Below are positions 1 through 17,132 of a stretch of DNA of 20,642 nucleotides, one piece after another (within the stretch, counting starts at the first letter, position 1; the number at the start of each line of letters is the position of its first letter). The translations under genes and the position numbers were made by a program. The notes below the pieces were generated by a model. It searched no databases. It was not told where the DNA came from and saw only the letters and a program-made list of their open reading frames with translations. The stretch comes from Elysia marginata (taxonomy: Eukaryota; Mollusca; Gastropoda; Plakobranchidae), in NCBI GenBank assembly GCA_019649035.1, contig BMAT01000450.1, forward strand, positions 10,319 to 30,960, in the 5' to 3' direction.

Positions 1-2
1 CT

Positions 3-302
3 TCATGGATTGAAACTGATCACACAGAGATCAAAGCACTTATTGGCGTGTTAGTTTTTATAGGTGCTCAGAAACAGAGCAAAGTAAATCTACGGACAAT
101 TTGGGATGCCCTCCTAGGTCAACCTTTTGTGCGAGCCACAATGTCATACAACAAATGTTTCCAGCTGCTAAACCTCTTGAGATTTGACAACAAAGATACT
201 CGTCCACAAAGAAGAGAAACAGACAAGCTCGCCCCAATAAGCGAACTTTTGAACCTGCTTCTTTCCAATCTTCAAAGGTACTACGTTCCAGGAGCCACTT
301 AG
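3..302 (+). pseudogene. piggyBac transposase, N-terminal fragment
   Basis: This is an open frame that enters from the left edge with no start in the window and ends at TAG (300-302). It reads as the N-terminal part of a piggyBac-family (DDE_Tnp_1_7) transposase. Landmarks in order are an E-I-K-A-L-I-G block near 27-47, VNLRTIWD near 87-110, FRATMSYN-type residues (FVRATMSYN) near 126-152, LLRFDNKDTR near 174-203, and TDKLAPISELL near 219-251. It ends in YYVPGAT, where family members continue into the acidic catalytic IDE segment. The frame stops exactly there, so the catalytic aspartates are missing. The next family domain, the C-terminal zinc module, follows immediately in another frame, which points to an internal deletion of roughly 1 kb (size inferred from family length). 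The fragment is non-autonomous and presumably inactive. Family assignment is firm; coding capacity today is doubtful. Confidence 0.88.
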
Positions 303-304
303 AT

Positions 305-514
305 GTGATGAGACTCTGCCTACTGGATATGGGCCTCCCAGCAGAAGAAGGACCTGCAACTGCATCCGCTGATGCTAAGAAAAGAGGGCGATGTGGACAT
401 TGCGACTGGAAGGACAACAAAAAGGGAACATCGAAGTGCAACAAGTGTCACAACTTCCTGTGCAAGGACCACATCGGCCAAACTCTAGTCATCTGCAAGA
501 AATGTCTTGATTAA
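305..514 (+). pseudogene. piggyBac transposase C-terminal cysteine-rich domain
   Basis: A 69-codon open frame ends at TAA (512-514). After an alanine/acidic linker and a basic KKRGR segment it shows C-x2-C-x11-C-x2-C-x4-C-x2-H-x7-C-x2-C, from CGHC to CKKC at about 392-508. This matches the C-terminal zinc-binding cysteine-rich domain of piggyBac transposases, which in studied members binds the transposon ends. All cysteines and the histidine are intact. It lies only 2 bases after the stop of the N-terminal fragment and in a different frame, so the two are the ends of one transposase gene with its middle removed. The ATG at 305 or 308 would allow independent translation of a tiny zinc protein, but nothing here shows that this happens. 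An AATAAA lies at 615-620, about 100 bases past the stop. Confidence 0.82.
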
Positions 515-548
515 TTATGATGGTCACTACTACTGTCTGAAATACAAT

Positions 549-650
549 TACTTTTGTTGATGTTTCAACATTTTATATCAAGCTACTTTTGTTGATGTTA
601 CAACATTTTTCTAAAATAAAGGTACTTTTCTTGATGTTACAGAAGATTTT
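549..650 (+). repeat. Three subterminal tandem repeats in the piggyBac 3' region
   Basis: Three copies of a unit beginning TACTTTTGTTGATGTTACAA start at 549, 584 and 623 (spacing 35 and 39). Copies one and two differ by little over their first 26 bases; the third is diverged (TTTTCTTGATG, then AGAAG). Each of the first two contains a short GTTG...CAAC inverted motif. They sit between the transposase stop and the element end, where transposase-binding subterminal repeats are common, but binding is inference. Confidence 0.7.
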
Positions 651-746
651 CCTCTGGCAAATGTCATTGTATGTGCCCAGAGTGTGAACTAATGATGGAT
701 TTTTTATGTCCACTATTGCTAAGGAATAACAGAAACATTCTGTTTA

Positions 747-824
747 TATAAAAAGTATGACCCAAAAACTGGAACACGAATATATTTACTATAAAAAGTA
801 TGACCCAAAAAATGGAACACGAAT
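747..824 (+). repeat. 35-bp direct repeat pair near the piggyBac right end
   Basis: Two 35-bp copies beginning TATAAAAAGTATGACCC lie at 747-781 and 790-824, with a single C/A difference and an 8-bp spacer (period 43). They lie 40-110 bp from the CTAGGG terminus and probably belong to the subterminal structure of the element. Confidence 0.85.
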
Positions 825-861
825 GAGGATGTGTTTGTAAAATATCGAATGAGGGCTAGGG

Positions 862-865
862 TTAA
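862..865. other. TTAA target site at the piggyBac right boundary
   Basis: TTAA directly follows GGG at 859-861. TTAA is the obligatory target of piggyBac-family integration, so this marks the transposon-host junction. The matching left copy is outside the window. Confidence 0.6.
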
Positions 866-3400
866 GAAAGGTTGTATAAATTGGGGATGGATTTCACATT
901 TTTTTCCCGCAAGATTGTGCTGCTATTTTTTTCAGTAAAGGCAGTTTAAATTAATGTCTGCATCTAGAAATGCTCGGCTATTCATCTTATATGAGCAAAA
1001 AATAGCGCTATTATAGAATTAATTGTCTTTGAATAATAGTGATTTGTTGTGCTTGATAAGTATCACAAGGCGAAAAAAATAATTATAAACATAAAAATTT
1101 TACGGTAATCTGGAGCTACAAGCGCCCCCCCCCCTCTCCCCCACTAGCCCTCGCCAGGCCAGTGGGCCCAGGCAGGCTAGCAAGCGCTGCACTCAGTGTC
1201 TTGAATCATGATTGGAAACAAAGAACACACACCCACCCACCCACCTCCGCTACTTCTCTTTGTCTCTCCCAAGACCCATCTGGGGTCTCTCTATATCTTT
1301 CCATTTGACCATGAGGTGTTGACTTTAAGCGAAAAAAGTTCCGAAGCTGTTGACTTAATGCGAAATAAAGTTACTTAAATAAAGAAGGAAAAAAACGGGA
1401 CCGTTTCGAAGTGTTGACTTTAACCGAGAGCTGACTTTAACCGAGAGTTGACTTCTCGCGGATTCCACTGAACTTTTGATTGCCGCCCACTTTCTCTTAT
1501 TTGTGCCAACTAGTAGTAGTAGTGAAATGATTCTAGAAATGCCCTGTAGACGTAAAAGACTAAAAGTAAAACATTCTCAAACATACTTGTGTGAAACATC
1601 AAAGTTCAAACACTGCCGAGAATTTTTTTAAATGTCCATTTTTTTAAAGACGTTTGCATTTTGAAACTTTCTCCGCTTTTTTATAATATTTACATTTCAC
1701 AATATGGTGAGATGTTTCATGTAGAATTTTAGTAATTGATGGACAGCCCACAAATAAGGTCAGCACGGAATGGGGAAGAGGGGGCGGAGGTTCCACAAAC
1801 GATGAAATAAAAAAAAGAGGGAGATGGTTAGGTCCTTTTTAACCAGGTTTCAGATAACGTCATTTATGAATGGTCCGTAAATAGAGTAGAAGGCTGGGTT
1901 CTATATGTAATTATGCAAATACATGTATAAGGTTTGCTGAAAATTGCTATGTACGAGTAATTGTGTACCTACGCACACGGTTTTGCGATTTTTCTATAAC
2001 CACGTAAGTGCCATCATCAGCATCTGTCAACAGTGAAAACCACTAGCTGTTTTTCAAACAAAAAAATTTTTTTCTGTTAATAATTGCAATGTCTTAAGAA
2101 ACTATACAAGATAAAAATTAAAACAAAAAAAAAGAAAGTAACCTTTTGGTGGTCTGCATTAAAAAGTTAAGACCATGGACTGCGATAAAAGATGCAGTGC
2201 AGGTTGTAAAATTGGGTAGATGAGGAATAGATAATGAAGTTCAAAAGCTTCTTTACCTCAGTATTAACTTAGAAACAGAGGGATAGATACGGCAGAGATA
2301 TGAAAAAACTAGACACAGCAACAAGCTGACGACTCCGTATAAGCATGCCTGGCGCAAGCTTAAGGGACGTAAAACTGTTTAAACTTTTTGCTGACGAAAC
2401 TAACAAAAACTGGTGGTCAACGCTGCAAGCAATGCTGCGTACATCGCAAATTTTAAGATAATATACATGTTATTACGTGTAGGCCTACATAAACACTCTC
2501 AGAGCAGAGGAGACAGCTGGCTGAATGTGTGTCACTAATCCCAAGAGGGTTTTTAACGAGCTTCAAGAAAAAACTTCCTCTCCTTTCTCCTTAAATTACT
2601 TTGTTAATTTTTTTTAATCAATTACAAATAATTTCTAGACCTACTGCACATTATATATATATACATTGTGTATTTTTTAAATTGTTTGCGACGCAGATGA
2701 GGTTGATACAGGTAAGCAGAGGCTACCAAACATTAATAGTGAAATAATACTCAGGTCTCAAATGGAACAGCTTATGTAAAAAAATGTATTGATTTAAATT
2801 TTAAGCAAGAGTTCACTTTAACCATCATTACAAAGATACAAATTAATACAAAAAATGAGACTGCCAAACGGAGTTGACTCTAAGCAGGAGAAATAACAAC
2901 TAAGAACTTATAAGTGAATTTTGCTATATATACTCTATGTATTTTGAAACCATCTGGTATCTTAATATTTGTTTTTACGCCCACCCAGCTGACTACTTAG
3001 CCATAAAAAAAACGATCGACTCCTTATGTACCAAAAAAATTCAAATACAATCCATGACTTGCCCCTGGATACCCGTTTTTCAAATACTTGTTGAATAATA
3101 ATTGAACTACATCTTTATTACCTTTCTTACATCTTCTTAATAAAAAATATATAGTTAGGTCAAAATGTGAATAATTCAAATTTCAGTTTTTCCCAAGGGG
3201 TTAAAAATATCAACAGGGATCCCAAATGATTTAAAAAAAAAAAATCCTAAAAATGAGCCTAGCATTGCATCTTGTATTAAAAAATGGCATAGACACATGA
3301 TGTGAGATAAATGGATGAAAAAACCTGAAATAAGCTGAAAAACCTTAAAATTGGCATCGCTGTATCAAACCTGGACTGCACTTTATTTGCTTCACTCAAA
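866..3400. other. A+T-rich non-coding DNA with simple repeats
   Basis: I see no supportable gene in this stretch. It holds a ten-C run at 1125-1134, a CA/CCCA microsatellite near 1225-1245, the GTTGACTTTAA motif cluster (listed separately), another degenerate pair of such motifs near 2810-2885, and one copy of a dispersed repeat near 3168-3217. Stop codons are dense in all frames elsewhere. Confidence 0.6.
1318..1461 (+). repeat. Cluster of five GTTGACTTTAAnCGA motifs
   Basis: Near-identical 15-mers occur at 1318-1332, 1349-1363, 1413-1427, 1430-1444 and 1447-1461. The last three are spaced exactly 17 bp apart, the first two 31 bp apart. Core variants are GTTGACTTTAAGCGA, GTTGACTTAATGCGA, GTTGACTTTAACCGA, GCTGACTTTAACCGA and GTTGACTTCTCGCGG. 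Read on the other strand the core is TCGCTTAAAGTCAAC, which resembles the CTGCTTAAGTTGATT seen in the terminus of the element at 5982-6464. It may be a remnant of related transposon ends, or a binding-site cluster. Confidence 0.7.
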
Positions 3401-3421
3401 CCTTATCAAGATTACCGATTG

Positions 3422-3677
3422 AATTGTCTGGCTTCCAGGGTGAATGAGTCCGATGTCACACTTTTCACCTTCAAAGGCATTACTATTTAAAATTTGAACA
3501 ACACACTTTCCTACCCTTCGAAAAAAAAATTCATAAGATTATCAACATTTGTAGAAAGAAATTAAACTTTTTTGGGTTTAAAATATAGAGAAAAAGAAGA
3601 AAAAAGATATATGGTGTTTACTCAAAAAATGTAATACTTCCGACTTCCAAATTCTTTGCCCTGAACGCCAGACAATT
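3422..3677. mobile_element. Possible MITE with 20-bp imperfect terminal inverted repeats
   Basis: AATTGTCTGGCTTCCAGGGT at 3422-3441 matches the reverse complement of 3658-3677 at 17 of 20 positions. The enclosed 256-bp segment has no coding potential. Size and organisation fit a small non-autonomous DNA transposon. No convincing target duplication was identified, so the element boundaries and superfamily are unproven. Confidence 0.4.
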
Positions 3678-3713
3678 TTAGAAATAGTTTTCTTTTGTAT
3701 TACACAGTGATGC

Positions 3714-3772
3714 TGATAATTCAAAGTTTAGTTTTCTCTCTCTAATGGTTTGAAATATCCGAAACAGACTGT
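3714..3772 (+). repeat. Dispersed repeat copy (also near 3168 and 9605)
   Basis: TGATAATTCAAAGTTTAG followed by TTTTCTCTC, GGTTTGAAATATCCG and AGACTG is recognisably related to 9605-9661 (TGATAATTCAAAGTTAA, GGTCAAAATATTTGA, AGACTG) and more weakly to 3168-3217. Shared order of several short blocks over about 55 bp makes common origin likely. It is probably an old transposon family; no boundaries can be drawn. Confidence 0.45.
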
Positions 3773-3774
3773 CA

Positions 3775-5100
3775 GACTCAGAAGGGGGGTAGCGACAACA
3801 TAGTATAAACTATGTTTCTCTAAGTGGCAAGGCGGTGAATGTCGACGCTACTAGTACTAGGATTAGTTTCAAAGGTTTGAATCATACTAAAACAAGGCAG
3901 ACATTGTGGGCATTTCCACGTAAGGCCTACTTCTTCCCACTGCTAATTTCATACCTTAAAATCTTTCAATCATTTGATTGCTCAGTGGCTGCCTCCAGCA
4001 TGGAGCATTAAATTTTAAGGATAAACCAAAGAAGAAATATAACATTAAAAAAAACACATCAAATATCAAATTTTTTTTTTATTATTATAATTTTCGTACA
4101 TTTTTTTGTTTGTATTTGTTTTTCTCATCATCATAGTATACATTTGGTTGTACAATGAATTATAATAAAATTACACATATGCAAATAAAAAAAAATTCAA
4201 AATATTAAGGCTTCCAAAGAAGAAAAAGAAAAAAAAAGTAAAACACACATCCCACAACTAAGAAATATGATTACACTCAGTTCTATAAAGATTTTTTTTT
4301 CCGCAATTTTATGTGTTATAATATATTTATAATACAACAAATTGTACACATTCAGAGGCACACCCAAAAAAGTATATTACTGCATTTAATTCTAAAAATG
4401 TTTTGGTGATTATTATGTTCAAACATGAATTATCCAGAGAATGTGAAGGATGGTAAAACAACTGACCAAAAAAATACAGAAAAGTTGAAAAAAAAACCAA
4501 AACAACTAATGTCCCTGTCACATGGTCTTATTCAGCTATTAAATGCCCCCTAAAATCTCTCAGCCTTTTATACTTAATTTTAAAACAGGATTATTAAAAT
4601 TAGATTGAGCATTATTTTAATTATCTTCTCAAGCCTTTTCATGAAACAAACCCTCAACTTTATTTAATCTGTATCCAGTCAGAGTAGTTAGAAACCAACT
4701 TTAGCTGAAAAGTACAACTACTGAATTGCAATTGGTATAAACCTCACAGTCAAACCGTTCCCATAGAATAGACAGCCATTGTTTTAACCACCACTCTGTG
4801 CCCACGTGATGGGTAGGACCTAATGTATCAACCAGCCAAAACTAAAGCTAACAGGCAACATGACGGAGTCGACGAAAGCTAGGGGGTGTCTAGAGTGAAG
4901 TAAACATTACAATATAAAGACAGGGTTAGCAGACCTGAGAAGCAGTGGTTATTGAGAGAGCTGTCAGTTGTAAAGGGAGGTTTTAATATTTTTTTCTGTG
5001 TTGATTATTTCAGCCTTGTAAAGATGATTACCTCAGGGCTGGTGAATGATCAAGCTCTGGTGGTCAGGCGTACTATTATTATGCTTTATGAGAAATTTTG
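3775..5100. other. A+T-rich non-coding DNA
   Basis: No gene is supportable. The stretch has many homopolymer A and T runs (for example a T run near 4071-4080) and a short, less A+T-rich patch near 4790-4960 that includes CACGTG. Any of several TTTATT hexamers, which are AATAAA on the minus strand, could be distal polyadenylation signals of the AMMECR1 gene if its 3' UTR is very long, but none stands out. Confidence 0.5.
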
Positions 5101-5122
5101 CAAGCTGGGCAGAGGCACAGAT

Positions 5123-5221
5123 ACTTAGCATACTGTTTTTGTTGAATGCTAAGTGCTGCTCGCAACAAACCAAGTGCAGTACCTGCAATTTAAACCATAT
5201 GAGAGATAATGCACTTGGTTT
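5123..5221. repeat. Two adjacent perfect hairpins
   Basis: ACTTAGCAT (5123-5131) pairs perfectly with ATGCTAAGT (5146-5154). AAACCAAGTGCA (5167-5178) pairs perfectly with TGCACTTGGTTT (5210-5221) across a 31-bp loop. The pair suggests a small folded element, perhaps a degraded MITE, within an otherwise unremarkable stretch. The short open frames on both strands here are mirror images caused by the inverted repeats and are not taken as genes. Confidence 0.5.
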
Positions 5222-5981
5222 TTCCACAGCAGAGTGCTAGCGGAGTTCTAAAAAATATCAAGGGCAGAATGTGTTTAGCTTATACTATCCTTACATTGGC
5301 CATGATGCCTACTTTAAAAATTTCGTGTGTAAAAATCTTGTTTAATCGGGAGGGCTACTTCTTATTAAATAAAATCAAGACACGCTAAATCATAAGGGCA
5401 GAAAAATATCAATAAATTGTGCATCGTAAAACTACATGCAAAAAAAAAACAGACACGCATAGTAGCAGATTGGCAAATAATATGTGCATCATCTCAGCTT
5501 GAATATGGCTATATGTGTACGTAGAATATGTGCTTATAATTCAATACGGTAGACATGACCTACTCCAAGTTTACACACAGTCTCCACAACAACCAAAAAA
5601 GAGAAGGAAAAAATATAATGAGTGTCAGCCTCCATAAAGATGGGATCAGATTAGGTGAAGGCATTGTTCTTTGCCACTAAAAAATGTATACAGAAATATT
5701 GATTCTCACAGACACAACTAAAACTCTCTATCACACCACCACCATACATAGGTACTTGGTATTTTCTAAACGTATTGGATTTTCACAACAGGATTAAAGA
5801 TCTTGGATGAACCGTGAAATGTCTTCCATTCACACAAAAACTTGTAAAACCAGACATGACACGTTTGTTATAAAATCTATTTTTTTTACATGTAAGTTGT
5901 AACAAAAAGCCTGCATTTCACAAAATTCACACATTGCAACATAAAGGAGCTTGTTTTTAAACAGACTAATCATATACAGAG

Positions 5982-6464
5982 TACAGTTAATTCTGCTTAA
6001 GTTGATTCCAGTTGTTATGGGGATGTGTTACAGTCAATTTTCAATTCACTGGTTTTTTTGTGTGTTTGTGGGTCCCTTGAAGTCAATTATATGTCCCAGT
6101 CAAAATTGGGAAGTAGTAAGGTATTAGTAGCACAGAAAAGCTTCATGATACTTTGGTGTAAATATTTAGCCGTTTGAAGTCAACAGGATTATACCTTGTG
6201 AAATTTCAGAAAGGGAAGAAAATTGTGTTTTCCATATTTTTCATGAACCAGGTGTAAAAAAACTGTTGAGAAATGGCTTTAGCGTCAATGTCTAAAATAA
6301 ATAATTTTGACTTCTGAAGTTAAAATCTCAAAACTAGGCAGTGGGACTTACTCATTTGGATAGAATGTAGGACATAAAAGTATATGCACATGACTCAACT
6401 TTTCACCTACGTTTGTTTTGATATTTTTGTACCATTGAGATCAACTTTTACAGAGCTGACTGTA
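5982..6464. mobile_element. MITE-like element with CAGT...ACTG ends flanked by TA
   Basis: TACAGTTAATTCTGCTTAAG (from 5982) is repeated in inverse orientation at 6464-6432; 23 of 33 bases match, with TACAGT and AAGTTGAT invariant. The outermost bases form TA|CAGT...ACTG|TA, the arrangement expected of Tc1/mariner/pogo-type transposons, which duplicate a TA target. The 483-bp interior has no coding frame, so this would be a non-autonomous MITE. Several AAGTCAA / GAAGTCAAC motifs recur internally (near 6079-6089 and 6175-6183). Superfamily assignment rests only on the ends. Confidence 0.5.
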
Positions 6465-8340
6465 TATTAAATAATCAAAGAGCCACCTAAGCCACAACCA
6501 AACTACGAGAAACTCCCATGGGCCTTAAGACAAAGTTCAATAGAGCACAAAATTATTATTCTTGCCTGTAAAAGTGTAAGTGTAAGCAACTGACTTCAAA
6601 AAAAAGAAAAAGTTTTCAAACAGGAACGACAATCTGCAGTCATCTCATTCGCAATCAGGTTGCCTGTCTCTTCTCTCCCTTAAAGGACCTGTGAGGGCCT
6701 ATATTCACATGTATTTAATAGAAGAAAATTTGATTTCAATTTGAAATACTATAATCCTAGCAAGTATGCCATATGAAAATAAAATACATTTTTTCGTCAA
6801 ATTCCTATGCCTGGTACAATTTATTTTCCCCAAAATAGAAATGAAAATTATTATCTTACATTACACACATGTCAATTATAGGATCAACTACCTACACAGT
6901 CTTATCGTTTTGGCTTCAGTTCTAGTTTGCCTCCTAAACGCAAACCTCTTTTTATGACCTAAATAGAGTGTACAAGTTAAGTGTCCGCATTAAAAAAAAA
7001 AACAACTCATTTTAATTTTATATTTCTCCTTCAATGTTTTTGTTACAGAGACATGTCATGCCGTTCTAAGATCAGAAATCGTGTCAACATGGCGTTTTAG
7101 GCAATATATTTTTACTCTCTATTGTGGCATAGCACAACTGATACAGCATTTGTGAAAATATAACTGCCCAAAACATCAGAAGTCCCTCAAGCGTTTTGTT
7201 TCCACTGAGCGTTAAAAACTTAGTGAAAAAAAAACATAATATGAAATAAATACAAACTAATTATTTGAATCCAATGGCTTTACAAACAACAATCCATTCA
7301 TAATCTCTCGGGTAAAAATATGATTGAAAAACAAATGGAGACCTTGCCAGTCAACTAACCCATACTGTTACAACAGCTAATACCAACGCAAACAGAAAGA
7401 TATGGCTTTCGTCATAAAAACACAATGGTTGAATCAGATCTGATGTGATAGTTTTACAAAGATTCTAAAAAGCCTTAGGTCTCTCTTTAAAATAAAATCT
7501 TCCTCAAAATAGAAATGCTTGGGGACAAATGCCAAAAAGAAAAAAAAGATGTAGGGTCTATATTTGCAGCTAACTTACAATTAGCAAAGGCCCCTAAAAT
7601 TAATGCATTTTTAGAAAATAATATGAGTAAGAACAGGTTTACACAAAGAAGACATCAACTTATATGAATTAAAAGCACATTCAGTCAGACATTGCAAAGA
7701 AGAAAAAAACTGCAGGCATCAGCAACAGAACAAGACATAGCTCTTGGTGTATTTTCTTTGGTCATCATAGACACAAAACAAACAATTCAAGAGCTCCTAC
7801 TATAACTCATAAAAATATTATAACAGTAATGACTTAATCTTCTCTATAAGACCAAATGCTTCAGCAAATAAGTGTGAGGCAACCAGAATAAATCAAGACA
7901 AAGTTGGAACTTTGACCAGAGTTAATAGTGTTACAGCACCAGGGTAACCAACTGTGCCATCAATGCCCAGAGTACAGTAGGGTTATCTTTCATAAATCTT
8001 GGCCTCATAACTCATTGTCTCTGTAACATCTGCACACAATTATTCTAGGAAATTTCTGTTTGGGGATAGAAACTAAATGCAGGGCTGATAGGAAAGTTGA
8101 TTTAGAGGTAATCTGGAGCTGTAACCATGTATATTGGCACATGGATCAAGGGTACTAAGAAAATTTACCACAAGGGTAAATTGCATTCCCAATTGATCAA
8201 CATACTATAGGTAGTGACAGCAAGAACTTTATGCTTAATCAAAACGTATACTTGGAGACAACAATTTTAGTCCTATTTCATGTTCTGCGATACTTGCTTA
8301 GAGTAAATTGATATTTGAAAAAACAAAGGTCTAAATAAAA
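6465..8340. other. A+T-rich non-coding DNA, 3' flank of the AMMECR1 gene
   Basis: No coding region is supportable. The 63-codon frame at 6766-6957 is A+T-driven and unlike any family I know. The stretch may be partly transcribed if the AMMECR1 3' UTR extends past 8360. Confidence 0.5.
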
Positions 8341-8359
8341 TGTAGATTTATACTCTGAT

Positions 8360-8365
8360 TTTATT
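8360..8365 (-). terminator. Candidate polyadenylation signal for the AMMECR1 gene
   Basis: TTTATT on the plus strand is AATAAA on the minus strand. It is the first such exact hexamer I noticed downstream of the AMMECR1 stop, about 910 bases away. Hexamers of this kind are common in DNA this A+T-rich, so assignment is weak. Confidence 0.25.
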
Positions 8366-9273
8366 GACTATCTTAAAGCTTATCTAATGCTTGAACTCTC
8401 CTGGTTGCCTCTAATATGATTAACTTTAAAAACAATAAGTCATAATCACATTAGTTTAACATGAAGGTGGAAAAAGGCACAGGTTGTGCACACAAATTAC
8501 TTTTTTCAATTTTAAAATATGACTCACACAACATAGAAACCTATCTAACATACTTAAACGCTAAGTTTTGTAAAATGATTACACTGACTTTGTACCCGCA
8601 TTTGAACGTCTACAGTTCTTCCTCATAGACGTAAAATTTTACATGAAACCCTCCTTTAAAAACCATGAATTAAAATGCACTTGTGTACAGCAATACACGG
8701 CAGGATTAAAATATGAACTGAAAAAAAATAATAAAATTGGTTTTCCAATTTCATTTCCTTCTGCAAACCTCGCAGCTAGAAAAGTGGACTAAGTAATCGT
8801 CATTTTTAAAAATTCCATTTGATATAGTTTAGCTGTAAATGAAGAAATTTAAATTTAAAACAAAATAGAAAACTAAGAATTCACTTGGAAAACATCCCAA
8901 AGGTCTCAGGTAATTAATTTAAAACAACTTTCACTAAGTTTTAAAAAGAAAAGTGTTATTATGCTTTTTTGCATACAGTATAGTTAAGAATATTTAGCTA
9001 AAAATAACCTCAAACTCAGAAAAGAAAAGAAAATTTGGTTTTTAAAGAAGAGATTCCATCATAATTGATAAATTGCAATGAGTTACAAAAACTATCACAC
9101 AAGCAGCGTCATAAGGACTGCTCCACTGTCATCACCACAAAGATCACATTCACAATAGTAAAGGCAATGACAATGATGCTGATCACGATGATGATGGGGG
9201 TGCTGGACTGGTGTTGGTGTCGATGCTGCAAATGTTGCTGCTGCTGCTGCCTATGGTCGAGGCTGGCGTAACA
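8366..9273 (-). other. Probable 3' UTR of AMMECR1, with in-frame open extension at its start
   Basis: This is the sequence between the stop of the AMMECR1 orthologue and the first candidate AATAAA on that strand. Its first 162 bases (9112-9273) are open in the AMMECR1 frame for 54 codons and are about 49% G+C by hand count; past the second in-frame stop (9109-9111) composition falls to about 32% over the next 50 bases. The rest is A+T-rich and non-coding. UTR limits are inferred. Confidence 0.4.
9112..9273 (-). other. 54-codon in-frame extension after the AMMECR1 stop, with hydrophobic segment
   Basis: Immediately after TGA (9274-9276) the same frame continues CYASLDHR, then a run of five Q, then a Q/H-rich stretch (HLQHRHQHQ), SSTP, then PIIIVISIIVIAFTIV and on through VNVIFVVMTV, closing EQSL and TGA (9109-9111). 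The hydrophobic stretch is about 25 residues, long enough to span a membrane, with a His/Arg-containing linker before it. The stop context is GCA-TGA-TGT, not the classic CTA readthrough context. The CAG and ATC/GTG codons are trinucleotide-repeat-like, so the open frame could be a repeat by-product. Translation is not shown by anything here. Confidence 0.35.
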
Positions 9274-16514
<7,241 letters not shown>

Positions 16515-16617
16515 GGTTGGTGTCTTGTGTTGTACTGTTGTGTGTTTACTGTTTAGAATAATTACTACAAAGTGAATGGCATAGCCCAAAATTATCAGTA
16601 CTCGATGTCATTATTTC

Positions 16618-16630
16618 ATTGGTATCGATA
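16618..16630 (-). promoter_or_regulatory. Candidate AMMECR1 promoter: CCAAT next to TATCGATA
   Basis: On the minus strand the sequence TATCGATACCAAT lies about 105-115 bp upstream of the AMMECR1 start codon. TATCGATA is the DRE motif bound by DREF in Drosophila housekeeping promoters, and CCAAT is the NF-Y box. Position and strand fit a TATA-less housekeeping promoter. The transcription start is not identifiable, and DRE use outside insects is uncertain. Confidence 0.35.
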
Positions 16631-17132
16631 AAAATACTGGGACAAGTTTTTATTTTCTTTACAGTTAAAGCAGGATTTGCAGTTTAAATTAAAATTGAAA
16701 AATAGATATGACTTTCATAGATATTATTTAAGGACGGTTTAAAATTTAATCGACACTTTGGCATTATTAGTTTCAAACGAAAATTATGCGCATATTGAAA
16801 CTTCTTTGAAAGCTGAAGGTGTCTTGTTCTGGAAGATGTCACATCGCAATTCTTACTGCATTCGTTTTATTCAAACCACATTTTCACTATTAAATAAGGG
16901 GAAAGCCAAATAAAAAGTTTATCGTTGGTTTATAGGTCCTACAATCATTATCATGTTTTGTGCCCAAACCCTTCTTTTCACATCGACATGGTAAAAAACA
17001 GCTTCTTTCGTAATTAATATCTAGTTTATGTTTGAATTGAATCATATAAAAAATTTGGTGGTTCATGTGAAACTTTTTTAGAAGGTTAATCTTTCATGGG
17101 CTTTTTGTCATTGCGTTATCATTTCAAAGGAG

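Larger units (their letters stand above)
1..861 (+). mobile_element. Internally deleted piggyBac-family transposon (3' portion)
   Basis: The element enters from the left edge. It carries the two transposase fragments (3-514), an AATAAA at 615-620, two sets of subterminal repeats, and a right end reading CTAGGG (856-861) immediately followed by TTAA (862-865). Studied piggyBac elements insert at TTAA and have ends of the form CCC...GGG, so this is the expected right boundary. The motif CGAATGAGG occurs twice near the end (about 820 and 847), compatible with the terminal plus internal repeats known from this superfamily. The left end is outside the window, so the target duplication cannot be confirmed. 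Confidence 0.75.

Noticed and set aside
58..444. 128-codon minus-strand frame opposite the piggyBac fragments
   Set aside because: Antisense shadow of clearly recognisable transposase sequence.
1104..8120. Identical 14-mer GGTAATCTGGAGCT at 1104-1117 and 8107-8120
   Set aside because: Flanks do not align, and one chance 14-base match is expected in a window of this size.
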